Source of the DNA: Promicromonosporaceae bacterium
GTDB lineage: Bacteria > Actinomycetota > Actinomycetes > Actinomycetales > Cellulomonadaceae
Assembly (NCBI GenBank): GCA_009780755.1
Contig: WQZL01000001.1
Coordinates: 1-54,109 of the forward strand
Reading direction: 5' to 3'
DNA: 54,109 nucleotides
A model generated the notes under the pieces. The model was not told the DNA's origin. It was given only the letters and a program-made list of their open reading frames with translations, and did not search any database. Shown one piece after another: positions 8,506 through 17,028 of this stretch. Every line of letters starts with the position of its first letter. The stretch's first letter is position 1. Made by a program: the position numbers and the translations under genes.

Positions 8506-9942
8506 GTGAGTACCCCTACCTCCGTTCGACCGCTGCGTGTCGCCATCGTCGGCGCCGGTCCCGCCGGTATCTACGCCGCCGATATTCTCGCTAAAACCGA
8601 CCTGGACGTCTCTATCGACCTGATCGAACGCCTTCCGGCACCCTTCGGCCTGGTGCGCTACGGTGTCGCCCCCGACCACCCGCGCATCAAGGCGATCATC
8701 CTGGCGTTGCACAAGGTGCTGGAGAAGGGCGAAGTGCGGCTGCTAGCCGATGTAGATTTCGGTCGCGACCTCGACCTATCCGATCTGCGGCGCCTGTACG
8801 ACGCGGTGATCTTCGCGACGGGATCGATTAAGGATGCACCGCTCGACATCCCCGGCGTGGACCTGCCCGGCTGTTACGGCGCGGCTGATTTCGTCTCCTG
8901 GTACGACGGTCACCCCGATGTGCCGCGCACCTGGCCGCTGACAGCCAAGCAGGTGGCGGTGTTCGGTGTCGGCAATGTGGCCCTGGATGTGGCCCGCGTA
9001 CTCTCGCGACACGCCGATGACATGCTCCACACCGACATCCCGGACAACGTCTACCAGGGGCTGAAAGTCAACCCGGTCACGGATGTGCATATCTTTGGGC
9101 GACGCGGCCCGGCGCAGGTGAAATTCTCACCGCTGGAGCTGCGCGAACTAGGCCAGGTGCCAGGTGTGGACGTGGTGGTCTACCCCGAGGATTACGAGTT
9201 TGATGAGGGATCGATGGCTGCCATCGAGGCGTCAAACCAGACCAAGCAGGTGGTCAAGACGCTCACCGACTGGGCGTTGATCGACCCGGCTACGCAAACC
9301 GCCTCGCGGCGCATCCACCTGCACCTGTTGCACTCGCCGGTCGAGGTGGTGGCGGGTGACGACGGTCGGGTGATGGCCGTTCGCACCGAGCGCACCGCCT
9401 TGCAGGGTGACGGCTCGGTGGCCGGCACGGGGGAGTTCCACGAGTGGCCGGTGCAGGCGGTCTATCGGGCGGTCGGGTACTTCGGATCGGCCCTACCCGG
9501 TGTGCCGTTCGATGAGCGGGCCGGGGTGATCCCCAACCGTGAGGGTCGCGTGCTGGATGCTTCGGGGCAGCATATTCCGGGCCTGTACACGACGGGATGG
9601 ATCAAGCGCGGCCCGGTTGGCCTGATCGGTCACACCAAGTCGGATGCCGCCGAAACCATCCGCCACCTAGTTGAAGACGTAACAGGCGTGGCCACCGACA
9701 TCTCGGCGGGTGCCGCGGGCAGCGCCGTGGCTGGGAATCGCGACGGCGGCCGAACCGCTACCGCCCCGGACCCGTCAGCCGTCACCGACCTGCTCACCAA
9801 GCGCGGGGTGACCTACCTCCAGTGGCCCGACTTCGAGCGCCTAGAGGCCCACGAGATCGCTCTCGGCGAGGCTGTAGGCCGCGAACGCATCAAGGTGGTC
9901 TCTCGCGAAGAGATGCTAACCATCGCCAACCCCCACCCCTGA
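8506..9942 (+). CDS. fprA: Ferredoxin/adrenodoxin-type NADP+ reductase
   Basis: A 478-aa flavoprotein that moves electrons between NADPH and ferredoxin, as mycobacterial FprA does. The FAD Rossmann motif GAGPAGIYAADIL is at about residues 16-28. The NADP-binding motif FGVGNVALDVARVL is near residue 155, and the adrenodoxin reductase signature FGRRGPAQVKFSPLELREL near 195. The C-terminal GWIKRGPVGLIGHTK segment, also typical, is intact. A roughly 90-residue C-terminal extension follows, with a low-complexity Ala/Gly/Thr linker at 400-425. Translation probably starts at the leaderless GTG. The redox partner gene is not in the window. Confidence 0.92.
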   Translation: MSTPTSVRPLRVAIVGAGPAGIYAADILAKTDLDVSIDLIERLPAPFGLVRYGVAPDHPRIKAIILALHKVLEKGEVRLLADVDFGRDLDLSDLRRLYDAVIFATGSIKDAPLDIPGVDLPGCYGAADFVSWYDGHPDVPRTWPLTAKQVAVFGVGNVALDVARVLSRHADDMLHTDIPDNVYQGLKVNPVTDVHIFGRRGPAQVKFSPLELRELGQVPGVDVVVYPEDYEFDEGSMAAIEASNQTKQVVKTLTDWALIDPATQTASRRIHLHLLHSPVEVVAGDDGRVMAVRTERTALQGDGSVAGTGEFHEWPVQAVYRAVGYFGSALPGVPFDERAGVIPNREGRVLDASGQHIPGLYTTGWIKRGPVGLIGHTKSDAAETIRHLVEDVTGVATDISAGAAGSAVAGNRDGGRTATAPDPSAVTDLLTKRGVTYLQWPDFERLEAHEIALGEAVGRERIKVVSREEMLTIANPHP

Positions 9943-9979
9943 CCTCCACCCCCAACCTCCCCGCTCCCCGCTGCCCCTA

Positions 9980-11053
9980 TCACCGTCGAACCGGCCAATC
10001 TGGCCCCGAACTCCCGTCGAACCGGCTGATCTGGTTCTCAACAGGGCTGTTCGCAACCAGATCAGCCGGTTCGGCGGAGGCTTGTCGGCCGGTTCGGTGC
10101 GGGAGTGATGTGTTTGTAGATCGCAATGCCTCGGTGACCGTGCGGGCTATTAAGCCGCGCTGTTGCAGGTCGCGAGCGGTGAAGCGCAGTACGGCCAGGG
10201 AACCACCGACGATCAAGGCATTTTGCCGGGCGCGGTCGGCATAGGCTGGTTCTAGTCCAGAGTGGTATTCACGCCCATCAATCTCGGCTGCTAGCACGAG
10301 ACCGTTAGGAAGACGCCAGGCCAGGTCAAGGCGTCGACGGATTCCGTTCGCGTCAACTTGCTCCAGCTGAAGTTCATCGGGAGGAATTCCAAAGTCTTTG
10401 CATTCAAGCCGGGCCGCAGTCTCCAACGGCGACTCGGATCGCCCATCGGCCTCCTGCCACCAACTATGAGTTTTGGCAACGCCACGTCTGCCGCGAGCGT
10501 GCCAATGCGCAGCATCTAGCTCGTCTGGGGTGAGGAGATGCTTGTTTAGCGCCGAATCCAGGCAGGACACAGCAACCACCCTAGAGAGTTCGGGAACGGA
10601 TTGTGCCAGCGCCCACGGCACGGATGCACATCGCCACCCATCAATGACCACCACGTCCATGCCATCATCGAACATACGCGCATCAATCAGGTCGCGTGCG
10701 CGGTGGTGTGATGCATTTGGGTGAGTGATTTGTGGGGCCAAGCCAAGCGGCACACCGGCGATGCCATGAAGCGCCAGCGCGCTGGCCCCAACAGCAATCG
10801 CATTAGGCCCATACGAGAGGAGTCCGAGAATCACAGCGCGTAACCGCCGTGCGTCTGGATGGTGCTGAGGCAGTGGGGTTTGATCCGTGTCGATCACATG
10901 GCAGGCAACCCTGGACCAACAGCCTCGTTGTATCAGTGTTCGTATTCTGCTGCGGGAAACTCCGGCATCACTGCACTGCTGGTCGGTGATGAGTCCATAT
11001 TGCAGGCGAGCCTGTTGGAGCAGAGGGTCTGGGATCGGGCGTAACTGGCGCAT
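9980..11053 (-). CDS. AbiEi-like N-terminal domain plus DUF559 nuclease-fold protein
   Basis: A 357-aa protein. The first 90 residues look like the winged-helix AbiEi antitoxin-like domain (LITDQQCSDAGVSRSRIRTL). Residues about 210-310 form a DUF559/Vsr-like restriction endonuclease fold with SESPLE, RRLDLAW and AAEIDGREYH, giving the acidic and basic active-site positions. Such genes are common in actinobacteria and their role is not established. The last 35-40 residues (from about HRTGRQASAEP) are encoded by the palindromic repeat at 9987-10096, so the natural C-terminus has been replaced or extended by repeat DNA. A second repeat copy lies just upstream of the gene. Confidence 0.75.
   Translation of the reverse strand: MRQLRPIPDPLLQQARLQYGLITDQQCSDAGVSRSRIRTLIQRGCWSRVACHVIDTDQTPLPQHHPDARRLRAVILGLLSYGPNAIAVGASALALHGIAGVPLGLAPQITHPNASHHRARDLIDARMFDDGMDVVVIDGWRCASVPWALAQSVPELSRVVAVSCLDSALNKHLLTPDELDAAHWHARGRRGVAKTHSWWQEADGRSESPLETAARLECKDFGIPPDELQLEQVDANGIRRRLDLAWRLPNGLVLAAEIDGREYHSGLEPAYADRARQNALIVGGSLAVLRFTARDLQQRGLIARTVTEALRSTNTSLPHRTGRQASAEPADLVANSPVENQISRFDGSSGPDWPVRR
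9987..10096. repeat. Nested palindromic repeat, copy 1 (REP-like)
   Basis: The core is a perfect inverted repeat, CGAACCGGCTGATCTGGTT at 10018-10036 and its complement at 10055-10073, with an 18-nt loop. It is nested inside an outer pair CGAACCGGCC (9987-9996) and GGCCGGTTCG (10087-10096). The tail GGCGGAGGCTTGT is shared with the copy at 11163. The repeat overlaps the 3' end of the DUF559-type gene and encodes its tail. Confidence 0.85.
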
Positions 11054-11162
11054 ATCCCCAGTTGAAAGTACGTCAAAACAAGATGCAACTCACCAAGCCC
11101 CGAACTGTGGATAACTCGCGCTTTGGCCTCCCTGTGGATACTCAATTCCATTGTGCTTGCGG

Positions 11163-11249
11163 CGAACCGGCTGATTTGGCTGCGAGCGGTTCTCTAGGAA
11201 ACCAGATGAGCCGGTTCGGCAGAGGCTTGTGGCCAGATGAGCCGGTTCG
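11163..11249. repeat. Palindromic repeat, copy 2 (diverged), upstream of the DUF559-type gene
   Basis: The left arm CGAACCGGCTGATTTGG (11163-11179) and the right arm AACCAGATGAGCCGGTTCG (11200-11218) match copy 1 with a few changes. The shared tail GGCAGAGGCTTGT and a further half-unit CCAGATGAGCCGGTTCG (11233-11249) follow. Together with copy 1 it brackets the DUF559-type gene. Confidence 0.8.
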
Positions 11250-11294
11250 ACGTTCGGGGAGGGAGGAGGAAGGGGTGGTGGTGGTGGGTGGGGG

Positions 11295-11789
11295 CTAGCG
11301 GTAGTTGGTGAACTGGATGGCGAATTTTAGTTCGGCGGTTCTGAGCAGCGCGATGACGGCCTGTAGATCGTCGCGAGATTTTGAGGAGACGTGCACCTCA
11401 TCGCCGGTGATCTGGGTCTTGACCGATTTGAGACCCTCATCGCGAATCAACTTAGTCACCTTCTTGGCGTTCTCACTGCTCAGACCCTCCTTCAACGAGG
11501 CGACCAGGCGGTACTCCTTGCCGGAAACCTTCGGCTCCCGGTCGCCCACCTCAAGTGCCTTGAGCGAGACGCCGCGACGGATCAGCTTGGTCTCGAACAC
11601 GTCGAGGATTGCAAGCACGCGATCAGCGGAGTTGGCAACCATCAAGACGGTCTCGCCACTCCAGGCGATGGATGCGCCGACATTCTTGAAGTCGTAACGC
11701 TGCGCGATCTCCTTGCCGGCTTGATTCAGGGCGTTGTCCACCTCCTGGCGGTCAACCTTGGAAACTACGTCAAACGAGGCATCGGCCAC
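11295..11789 (-). CDS. YajQ family nucleotide-binding protein (UPF0234)
   Basis: A 164-aa protein that matches the YajQ family end to end, including MADASFDVVSKVDRQEVDNA at the start, QRYDFK near residue 31, and TGDEVHVSSKSRDDLQAVI near the end. YajQ proteins have two RNP-like folds and bind RNA or nucleotides; some bind cyclic-di-GMP. The start is GTG with AAGGAG 6 nt upstream (11796-11801). It stands alone on the minus strand next to a tRNA gene. Family certain, cellular role uncertain. Confidence 0.93.
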   Translation of the reverse strand: MADASFDVVSKVDRQEVDNALNQAGKEIAQRYDFKNVGASIAWSGETVLMVANSADRVLAILDVFETKLIRRGVSLKALEVGDREPKVSGKEYRLVASLKEGLSSENAKKVTKLIRDEGLKSVKTQITGDEVHVSSKSRDDLQAVIALLRTAELKFAIQFTNYR

Positions 11790-11926
11790 GAGGGACTCCT
11801 TATTGGGTTTGGGCGCGCTGGGCGCCGGGAAGGATGTTCGACGCTAACAGTAGCGCCCGATTGCTCTCAGCGGCATCGGGCGCTAGGGTAGTCCCCGCTC
11901 CGGTTACGGGGCGGACAACTAAATAC

Positions 11927-12008
11927 GGCAGATTACCCAAGCGGCCAACGGGGGCTGACTGTAAATCAGCTGGCTTCGCCTTCGGGGGTTCGAATCCCTC
12001 ATCTGCCA
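11927..12008 (+). tRNA. tRNA-Tyr (GTA)
   Basis: The acceptor arms GGCAGAT (11927-11933) and ATCTGCC (12001-12007) pair fully. The anticodon GTA is at 11961-11963, a long variable arm (class II) follows, and the T-arm GGGGGTTCGAATCCCTC is present. The discriminator is A at 12008. CCA is not encoded. Confidence 0.95.
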
Positions 12009-12104
12009 CTCGACGGACGGCTCAACCTCCACGGTTGGGCTGGACGTTTGCGGACCTCGCGCCGATTTCACCCCCAGGTGGATGAGGTGTAGAGTTCTTC
12101 CGCT

Positions 12105-12177
12105 GCCCCGATAGCTCAGTCGGTAGAGTATCTCCATGGTAAGGAGAGGGTCACGGGTTCAAATCCCGTTCGGGGCT
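12105..12177 (+). tRNA. tRNA-Thr (GGT)
   Basis: The acceptor arms GCCCCGA (12105-12111) and TCGGGGC (12170-12176) pair. The anticodon stem TCTCC/GGAGA encloses loop ATGGTAA, with anticodon GGT at 12138-12140. The T-arm is CGGGTTCAAATCCCG. CCA is not encoded. Confidence 0.95.
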
Positions 12178-12215
12178 CTGTGGGCATTGACGCGGTCTCG
12201 CGTCAGGCCACACGA

Positions 12216-12289
12216 GGCGGGGTAGCTCAGCTGGTTAGAGCGCACGACTCATAATCGTGAGGTCGCGGGTTCGAGTCCCGCCCTCGCTA
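12216..12289 (+). tRNA. tRNA-Met, elongator type (CAT)
   Basis: A cloverleaf of 74 nt with TAGCTCAG D-arm, anticodon stem CACGA/TCGTG around CTCATAA (anticodon CAT, 12250-12252), and T-arm GCGGGTTCGAGTCCCGC. The acceptor GGCGGGG/CCTCGCT has G-U pairs. It lacks the initiator features (no C1-A72 mismatch), so it is the elongator. Confidence 0.92.
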
Positions 12290-12294
12290 CCGCC

Positions 12295-13011
12295 TCACGA
12301 CAAGCCCCCACCCGCCAGGGCGGGGGCTTGTGTCATGTTGGGGCCTATAGCCCGAGAGACGAGGGTGGGGAGTTCTAGGAGAGAGTCGATCACTGGGGTG
12401 CGGGTTTCGGCGAGTTCGGGGCGAGTGGCGTGGAGGTAGCCGTAGGGGCCACGACGGATCAAGACGGGTCGCATTCCGGCGGCCAGCGCCGGGAGTACAT
12501 CGTTGTCTAGGCGGTCGCCAACGTAGGCGATCTCTGCCGGGGCGACGCCCGCCAGGGCGGCTACGGCTGCGAAGAAGCCAGGGTCTGGCTTTTCGAAGCC
12601 GAGTTCTGCCGAGTTCTGCATCGCATCGACGGGTAGGTTCATCGCTTGCAGCCGGGCTAGCGCGGCAGCGGGTTGATTGCCGGCGATCACGATGCGGTAG
12701 CCCGCAACCCGAAGCGCGGTCAGGGCAGGAAAGACATCTGGGTACAGATCCTCTGCATCGAAGGAGCCGCGCAAGCCATCTGGGTCGTCCCGCTCCCAGG
12801 CGGCCTCCTCGGCGCGGACATCCAGGCCCGGTACGGCCAGCTGTAGCGCAGCCTCAACGTTTAGCCCGCGCTGCGCGCAGGCACCAATCAGTCCGAGCAA
12901 CGTGTGCGGGGTCACTCTTAATCGCCCTGCCCAGCGCAGCCACAGCCGTGACTCGTCAATCAAGGTCTCTCCCACGTCGAACACCACGCACTTAACCTGA
13001 CTCGAACCCAT
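12295..13011 (-). CDS. HAD-superfamily hydrolase
   Basis: A 238-aa HAD phosphatase-like protein. Motif I reads FDVGETLID (residues 10-18): the nucleophile Asp is present but the usual second Asp of DxDxT is replaced by Gly, so acid/base catalysis may differ or activity may be low. Motif II is IVIAGNQ, with Asn-Gln where Ser/Thr-Asn is usual. Lys is in GFEKPDP, and motif IV is YVGDRLDNDVLPA. The ATG at 13011 has a TAGGGT hexamer 6 nt upstream (13018-13023), consistent with a leaderless start. It is convergent with the tRNA genes. Substrate unknown. Confidence 0.85.
   Translation of the reverse strand: MGSSQVKCVVFDVGETLIDESRLWLRWAGRLRVTPHTLLGLIGACAQRGLNVEAALQLAVPGLDVRAEEAAWERDDPDGLRGSFDAEDLYPDVFPALTALRVAGYRIVIAGNQPAAALARLQAMNLPVDAMQNSAELGFEKPDPGFFAAVAALAGVAPAEIAYVGDRLDNDVLPALAAGMRPVLIRRGPYGYLHATRPELAETRTPVIDSLLELPTLVSRAIGPNMTQAPALAGGGLS
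12300..12331 (+). terminator. Hairpin after the tRNA-Met gene
   Basis: A 10-bp perfect stem (ACAAGCCCCC 12300-12309, GGGGGCTTGT 12322-12331) lies 10 nt after the tRNA. The T-run is weak. It also encodes the last residues of the convergent HAD gene, so it may serve both directions. Confidence 0.5.
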
Positions 13012-13227
13012 GACACAACCCTACCGAGAGACGAACAACCGGTTTCAGCAAACCCGGAAAACTCGGGTGAATATTATGCGAAAAACACGTAAACGATTCA
13101 GCGCCACCGTAGGCGTCGAAGTGCGCCACGCAGTTTGCTGGTTTCGATCCTTATTGAACGGCGCCTCATTACTCACTCACGGGTGTAACCTGCGCAAATG
13201 CCTTTTCGGCCTGCTTGAGTCGGGGAG

Positions 13228-13257
13228 TTGCCAAACGCTCAATGGCGTCTGTAGTCT
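13228..13257 (+). promoter_or_regulatory. Promoter of the surface-protein cluster
   Basis: TTGCCA (13228-13233), an 18-nt spacer and TAGTCT (13252-13257) give a plausible housekeeping promoter. A leader of about 45 nt would follow, ending in AAGGAG (13294-13299) before the TTG start at 13307. The rest of the 13012-13227 gap shows nothing clear. Confidence 0.5.
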
Positions 13258-13306
13258 CACGACTCGGCGTCAGATGTACCCGATTCAGCGCTCAAGGAGA
13301 GCCGTT

Positions 13307-16300
13307 TTGACTCAGCAAGGCCCGTGGAACCACGCAGGAGTGGCGTGTGGTCGCCGCGCTCGCGTGCGCTCTTCTCGCTGGTACCGGCACCCCGTTGCCG
13401 TTATCGCGGCCATGGTCCTGCTGGTTGGCCCCACCGTCGGCCTACACGTCGCACAGGCATCAGAGCCGGTGGTACCCATCACTATCGACTCCGCCGCCTG
13501 GGATAACACCGGCCCCACTGTCGCAAACATTGCCGACGGTAACTGCGTCAGCAATGCCAGTGGTGCCGCAAACGGCATGTGTACGCTGCGCGCCGCCGTG
13601 ACCGTTGCCAACGCGGTACCGACCGACATGGGGCGCGTACTCATCACGGTTGACCCGAGCATCGGCACCACCGGTCCCCAGGTGATGACCGACTGGCCGG
13701 GCACGGCCACCGCTCGTAACGCGATGCGGATGAACACCTCAGCCGAGAACTTCTTCGAGTCGAGTGGTGCGCTGTTCCGGATCACCCGACCGAACGTCAC
13801 CATCGATCTGGATAACCGGCTCATCCCGGATGGTTCCGTGGGTGACACCGGAGAACACGACCTATTTCGCATCTTGGCCGACAACATCGAAATGTTGAAC
13901 ATTGAAGGCCCGCTCTCGTCCGGGACCTCGTTCGCAATCGGCCCGAACGTGCGCAACATCCTGATCGATGGCACCGCCAATGGCTCCCGCTCGACGGCCC
14001 GCACCGTCAACTGGGGTCCGGAGCGATTCGTGCTGATTCGTGAGGGTGCCCAGAACGTAACCGTTCGGGGCTACGACCTCTCCGGCTTCTACGACCTACA
14101 GACGTCCACCGGCCTGTTCATGTTCCAGGCCGCCATCGGCACCCTGACCAACCCGATTCCGGTTCGTGATGTCCTGATTTACGACATCAATGTGGTCAAC
14201 CCGATAGGCACAGGTGCCTGCTCGGGCACTAATGGCTCGGGCTGTCGCGCTCGTCTAACCAACTTTGTCGGCACCTCCTCTATCAATGCCGACCGGCTAC
14301 GGATTGAGAACCTGACCTTCCGCAACATCTTCGTGCAGGGCATGAACAACGACTCGACCACCGCCGCCGGTTCAAACATTGGCCGCCTGTCACAGATTCT
14401 CGACTTCACCAACGGCTGGAACGGCACCGCCGCGACCAGCAACTCGCCCACCATCGTGAACCTGACCGTAGAGGAGTCGGTTTTCGCGAATAACGAGGGA
14501 CAGCCCCAGCTGCACCGCGCCGTGATCGCACTGCCGCCCGGCGGTCGCCTACGGGGCACCACGATCATCCGCAACAACCTGTTCTCCACCACCGCCTCCG
14601 GGCGCGCCGCCATCAACATCCCCTCGGCCCCGACGGGCAACCAGGGGGCAAACTCGGTAGTTGTTTCGCAGATATTCATCTACGACAACCACTTCGACGG
14701 CTTCGACCATGCCGGCGGCGTCGTCCACGGCTGGCGCACGGGCACCGTCACGATGGAGCGCAACACGTTTTCTCGCGGCGGCGGCGCGGACACCACGCAG
14801 GGCGAGGAGAGCATCAGCGGCACCGGCGGCGGAGGGATGATCCGCAACCGCGACAACACCGCCAACCGCAATCTGCTCACCTGGTTCCCCACCGGCACCG
14901 CCGCAGTGGTGGACGGCACCCCAGCGGCAGACGCACTGAAGCTAGAACTCAACAACCGGTTCATCGACGAGAACGCGCCCACCTGCGCCGTGATGCTAAC
15001 CGCGCAGGCACCCACCGCAGCCGCGACGGGCCAGAGCCTGCCCGGCACCCCGGTCACGCTCGACGTGTTCTGGACGGAGAACAACCGCGCCGAACTGCAC
15101 ATCGGTCGGGTGAGGGATGTGACCGAAGCGAGCGCGCAAATCCTGATCGATCTGCCCGTGGGCACCATCGATCTGCCCAGCACGAATCTGCCCCCGTGGA
15201 GCGACCCCATCGCGAACACCACGGCCGTGATCTCCAACCCGGTGACGGGCGCGGTAAACGGTTCGCTACGCATTCAGACCCAGGTGGAGGGCGCCGCCCA
15301 GCTGCAAAGCTCGCAGCTTAGCCGCACCGTGCCGCTGGTAGGCAACTGTATTCCGGTTCTGACCATCAACCAGGCTGCCAGTCAAGTAGACCCCACGCTG
15401 GTTCGCTTCCTGGACTTCACCGTGACCTCCACGGTGCCGCTGCGCGACCTGCCCGCCAGCGCCATCGTGCTTGATGCTCAGCCCACAACAAGCACCATCG
15501 AGGCCGCCTCGATTAACCCGCGCGTGGTCGAGATCATCGGACATCCAGATGCGGGCGGCAGCTACGGCCGACTATTCACCGTGCGCGTGGCCGTAGATGA
15601 CTCGTCCCGGGTGACGGCGACGATTCCGACGGGCGTCGTGCAGTCGGTTGGCGGCCTGCCCAGCCTGGTCCCGGCGTCATTTACCGACAATGAGATCACG
15701 TTCATCAACCCGATCACGCTCTCCCCTAACCGCTTCTCGGTAGTCACCGGGCAAGTGGTCCCCGGAAGCAACCCAGAAAAGAAGGCGGAGACCCCCTACC
15801 ACCTGGCCATCCGCTCGACGGCGCCAAAACCCACGGCCGACCTGCATTTTGCCGTCACGGTCACCCAGCCCGGCAACTCGCCAGCATTGCTTCTTTCGGA
15901 CGCCGCGCCGATCATTCCGGGCGGCACAATGATCTCGAATCCGGTGTGGGTGCGGGCCGAGGCGGGCTTCGTGGCCGCTGCCACCGAGGCCAGGATTAAC
16001 CACGCGGTTACCTCTCTCGATCCGAACTATGACGGCTTGATGGTGGGTTCGGTGCGGGTGAACCTGTTCTTCGCCAGCCCATACATCCAGATTCACCGCA
16101 CCGCATACATCAACGTTCCCGAGGCGATCATGGGTACCCCCGGCAACATGGCCGACCCGGCCGCCGTGATCGCAAATGGTCTGGCCGTGCCGAGCGGTTC
16201 GCGACTGCTGGTCGGGCAGCCAATCTGCTTCGTGTGGACGGTCACCAATACCTCCCGCGACGACTGGGCCACAGATCTGACCAACGTAGAGGTCTGGGAT

Positions 16301-16429
16301 ACCGATACCCGCCTGGGCGTAGGCGGCTACATCGGCACCATTGACGTACTGGGCATCGACGAAGACGCGCAGTTTAGGCAGTGCACCACCCTAAACGCTA
16401 TCGATTCCCGTCCTGGAGGTGGCTCGTGA
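13307..16429 (+). CDS. Secreted beta-helix protein with CSLREA-type domain and C-terminal repeat-domain adhesin features
   Basis: A 1040-aa exported protein. The frame is open from 13010, but a Shine-Dalgarno AAGGAG 7 nt before a TTG at 13307 sets the start. From there a basic N-terminus and a hydrophobic core (VAVIAAMVLLVGPTVG) ending AQA form a signal peptide. The motif NGMCTLRAAVTVANAV resembles the CSLREA signature found at the start of right-handed parallel beta-helix surface proteins. The next 500 residues have the repeating Asn-rich pattern of such a helix. The C-terminal part (VWTVTNTSRDDWATDLTNVE) looks like a DUF11-like immunoglobulin repeat. There is no LPXTG. Its stop overlaps the next start by 4 nt, so it leads the cluster. 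A binding target is not evident. Confidence 0.75.
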   Translation: MTQQGPWNHAGVACGRRARVRSSRWYRHPVAVIAAMVLLVGPTVGLHVAQASEPVVPITIDSAAWDNTGPTVANIADGNCVSNASGAANGMCTLRAAVTVANAVPTDMGRVLITVDPSIGTTGPQVMTDWPGTATARNAMRMNTSAENFFESSGALFRITRPNVTIDLDNRLIPDGSVGDTGEHDLFRILADNIEMLNIEGPLSSGTSFAIGPNVRNILIDGTANGSRSTARTVNWGPERFVLIREGAQNVTVRGYDLSGFYDLQTSTGLFMFQAAIGTLTNPIPVRDVLIYDINVVNPIGTGACSGTNGSGCRARLTNFVGTSSINADRLRIENLTFRNIFVQGMNNDSTTAAGSNIGRLSQILDFTNGWNGTAATSNSPTIVNLTVEESVFANNEGQPQLHRAVIALPPGGRLRGTTIIRNNLFSTTASGRAAINIPSAPTGNQGANSVVVSQIFIYDNHFDGFDHAGGVVHGWRTGTVTMERNTFSRGGGADTTQGEESISGTGGGGMIRNRDNTANRNLLTWFPTGTAAVVDGTPAADALKLELNNRFIDENAPTCAVMLTAQAPTAAATGQSLPGTPVTLDVFWTENNRAELHIGRVRDVTEASAQILIDLPVGTIDLPSTNLPPWSDPIANTTAVISNPVTGAVNGSLRIQTQVEGAAQLQSSQLSRTVPLVGNCIPVLTINQAASQVDPTLVRFLDFTVTSTVPLRDLPASAIVLDAQPTTSTIEAASINPRVVEIIGHPDAGGSYGRLFTVRVAVDDSSRVTATIPTGVVQSVGGLPSLVPASFTDNEITFINPITLSPNRFSVVTGQVVPGSNPEKKAETPYHLAIRSTAPKPTADLHFAVTVTQPGNSPALLLSDAAPIIPGGTMISNPVWVRAEAGFVAAATEARINHAVTSLDPNYDGLMVGSVRVNLFFASPYIQIHRTAYINVPEAIMGTPGNMADPAAVIANGLAVPSGSRLLVGQPICFVWTVTNTSRDDWATDLTNVEVWDTDTRLGVGGYIGTIDVLGIDEDAQFRQCTTLNAIDSRPGGGS

Positions 16430-17019
16430 AAAAGCGAGGTAGTTTAGCCGCGCTCACCACCGTCGTCACGGTGGCTGTAGGCGTCGGCCTAGCCGGTTTC
16501 GCCTGGGCGCTATGGAAAGATTCCGACAGCTTCACCGGCGGCGAAATTACCACCGGAGACATGCGCCTCGATCTGGTGGGCACACCCGTCTGGGAGCGCA
16601 TCGTTGACGATGAGGCCACCGCTTTTATTGGCGTGGCGATGCCCGGTGAGCAGGTGCGCGTCACCACCACCGTTCGTTCCTATCTGCGTGGAGACAATTT
16701 GGCCGGTGGGTTTGATGCCAGCTTCGAGCGGGAGATCGGCGATGCTGTTGCCGCTGAAATCAATATTCACGTCGAAAATGCCTCGGGGGTGATTGTGGCT
16801 GGACCAGCCCCGCTCGGTGGCGTGCTGGCCGTGCCCGGATTAGTCGGCTCTAACGATGGCATAACCGCCGAGTGGCGAATTGTGGTGCATGTTGTAGTCG
16901 AATCTGAAATCAACTGGGTGCCCAACCTTGAACCACCCTTTGATGACCACGAGCACTGGCCGGGCGGAAATCTACATCTGACTCTTTCCCAAGTACGTTC
17001 CGGCCCTGGATTTAGTTAG
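16426..17019 (+). CDS. SipW-type signal exported protein, RER_14450-like (1)
   Basis: A 197-aa exported protein. It starts at GTG 16426, overlapping the upstream TGA as GTGA, with GGAGG at 16415-16419. The N-terminus KKRGSLAALTTVVTVAVGVG, then FAWALWKDSDSFTGGEITTG, is the alternative signal type cleaved by SipW-like peptidases, as on TasA/CalY fibre proteins and the actinobacterial RER_14450 family. The C-terminus LTLSQVRSGPGFS closely matches the end of the third such protein (LHLNQVRHTGAGF), so the two are probably related subunits. No SipW peptidase gene is in the window. Confidence 0.75.
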   Translation: MKKRGSLAALTTVVTVAVGVGLAGFAWALWKDSDSFTGGEITTGDMRLDLVGTPVWERIVDDEATAFIGVAMPGEQVRVTTTVRSYLRGDNLAGGFDASFEREIGDAVAAEINIHVENASGVIVAGPAPLGGVLAVPGLVGSNDGITAEWRIVVHVVVESEINWVPNLEPPFDDHEHWPGGNLHLTLSQVRSGPGFS

Positions 17020-17028
17020 GAGGTGAGT

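Noticed and set aside
11800..12009. Open frame starting MADEGFEPPKAKPADLQSAP over the tRNA-Tyr gene
   Set aside because: This is the well-known false ORF produced by reading across tRNA genes.
13010..13306. N-terminal extension of the beta-helix protein from 13010
   Set aside because: It overlaps the divergent HAD start, has poor composition, and a Shine-Dalgarno and signal peptide appear only at the TTG 13307.
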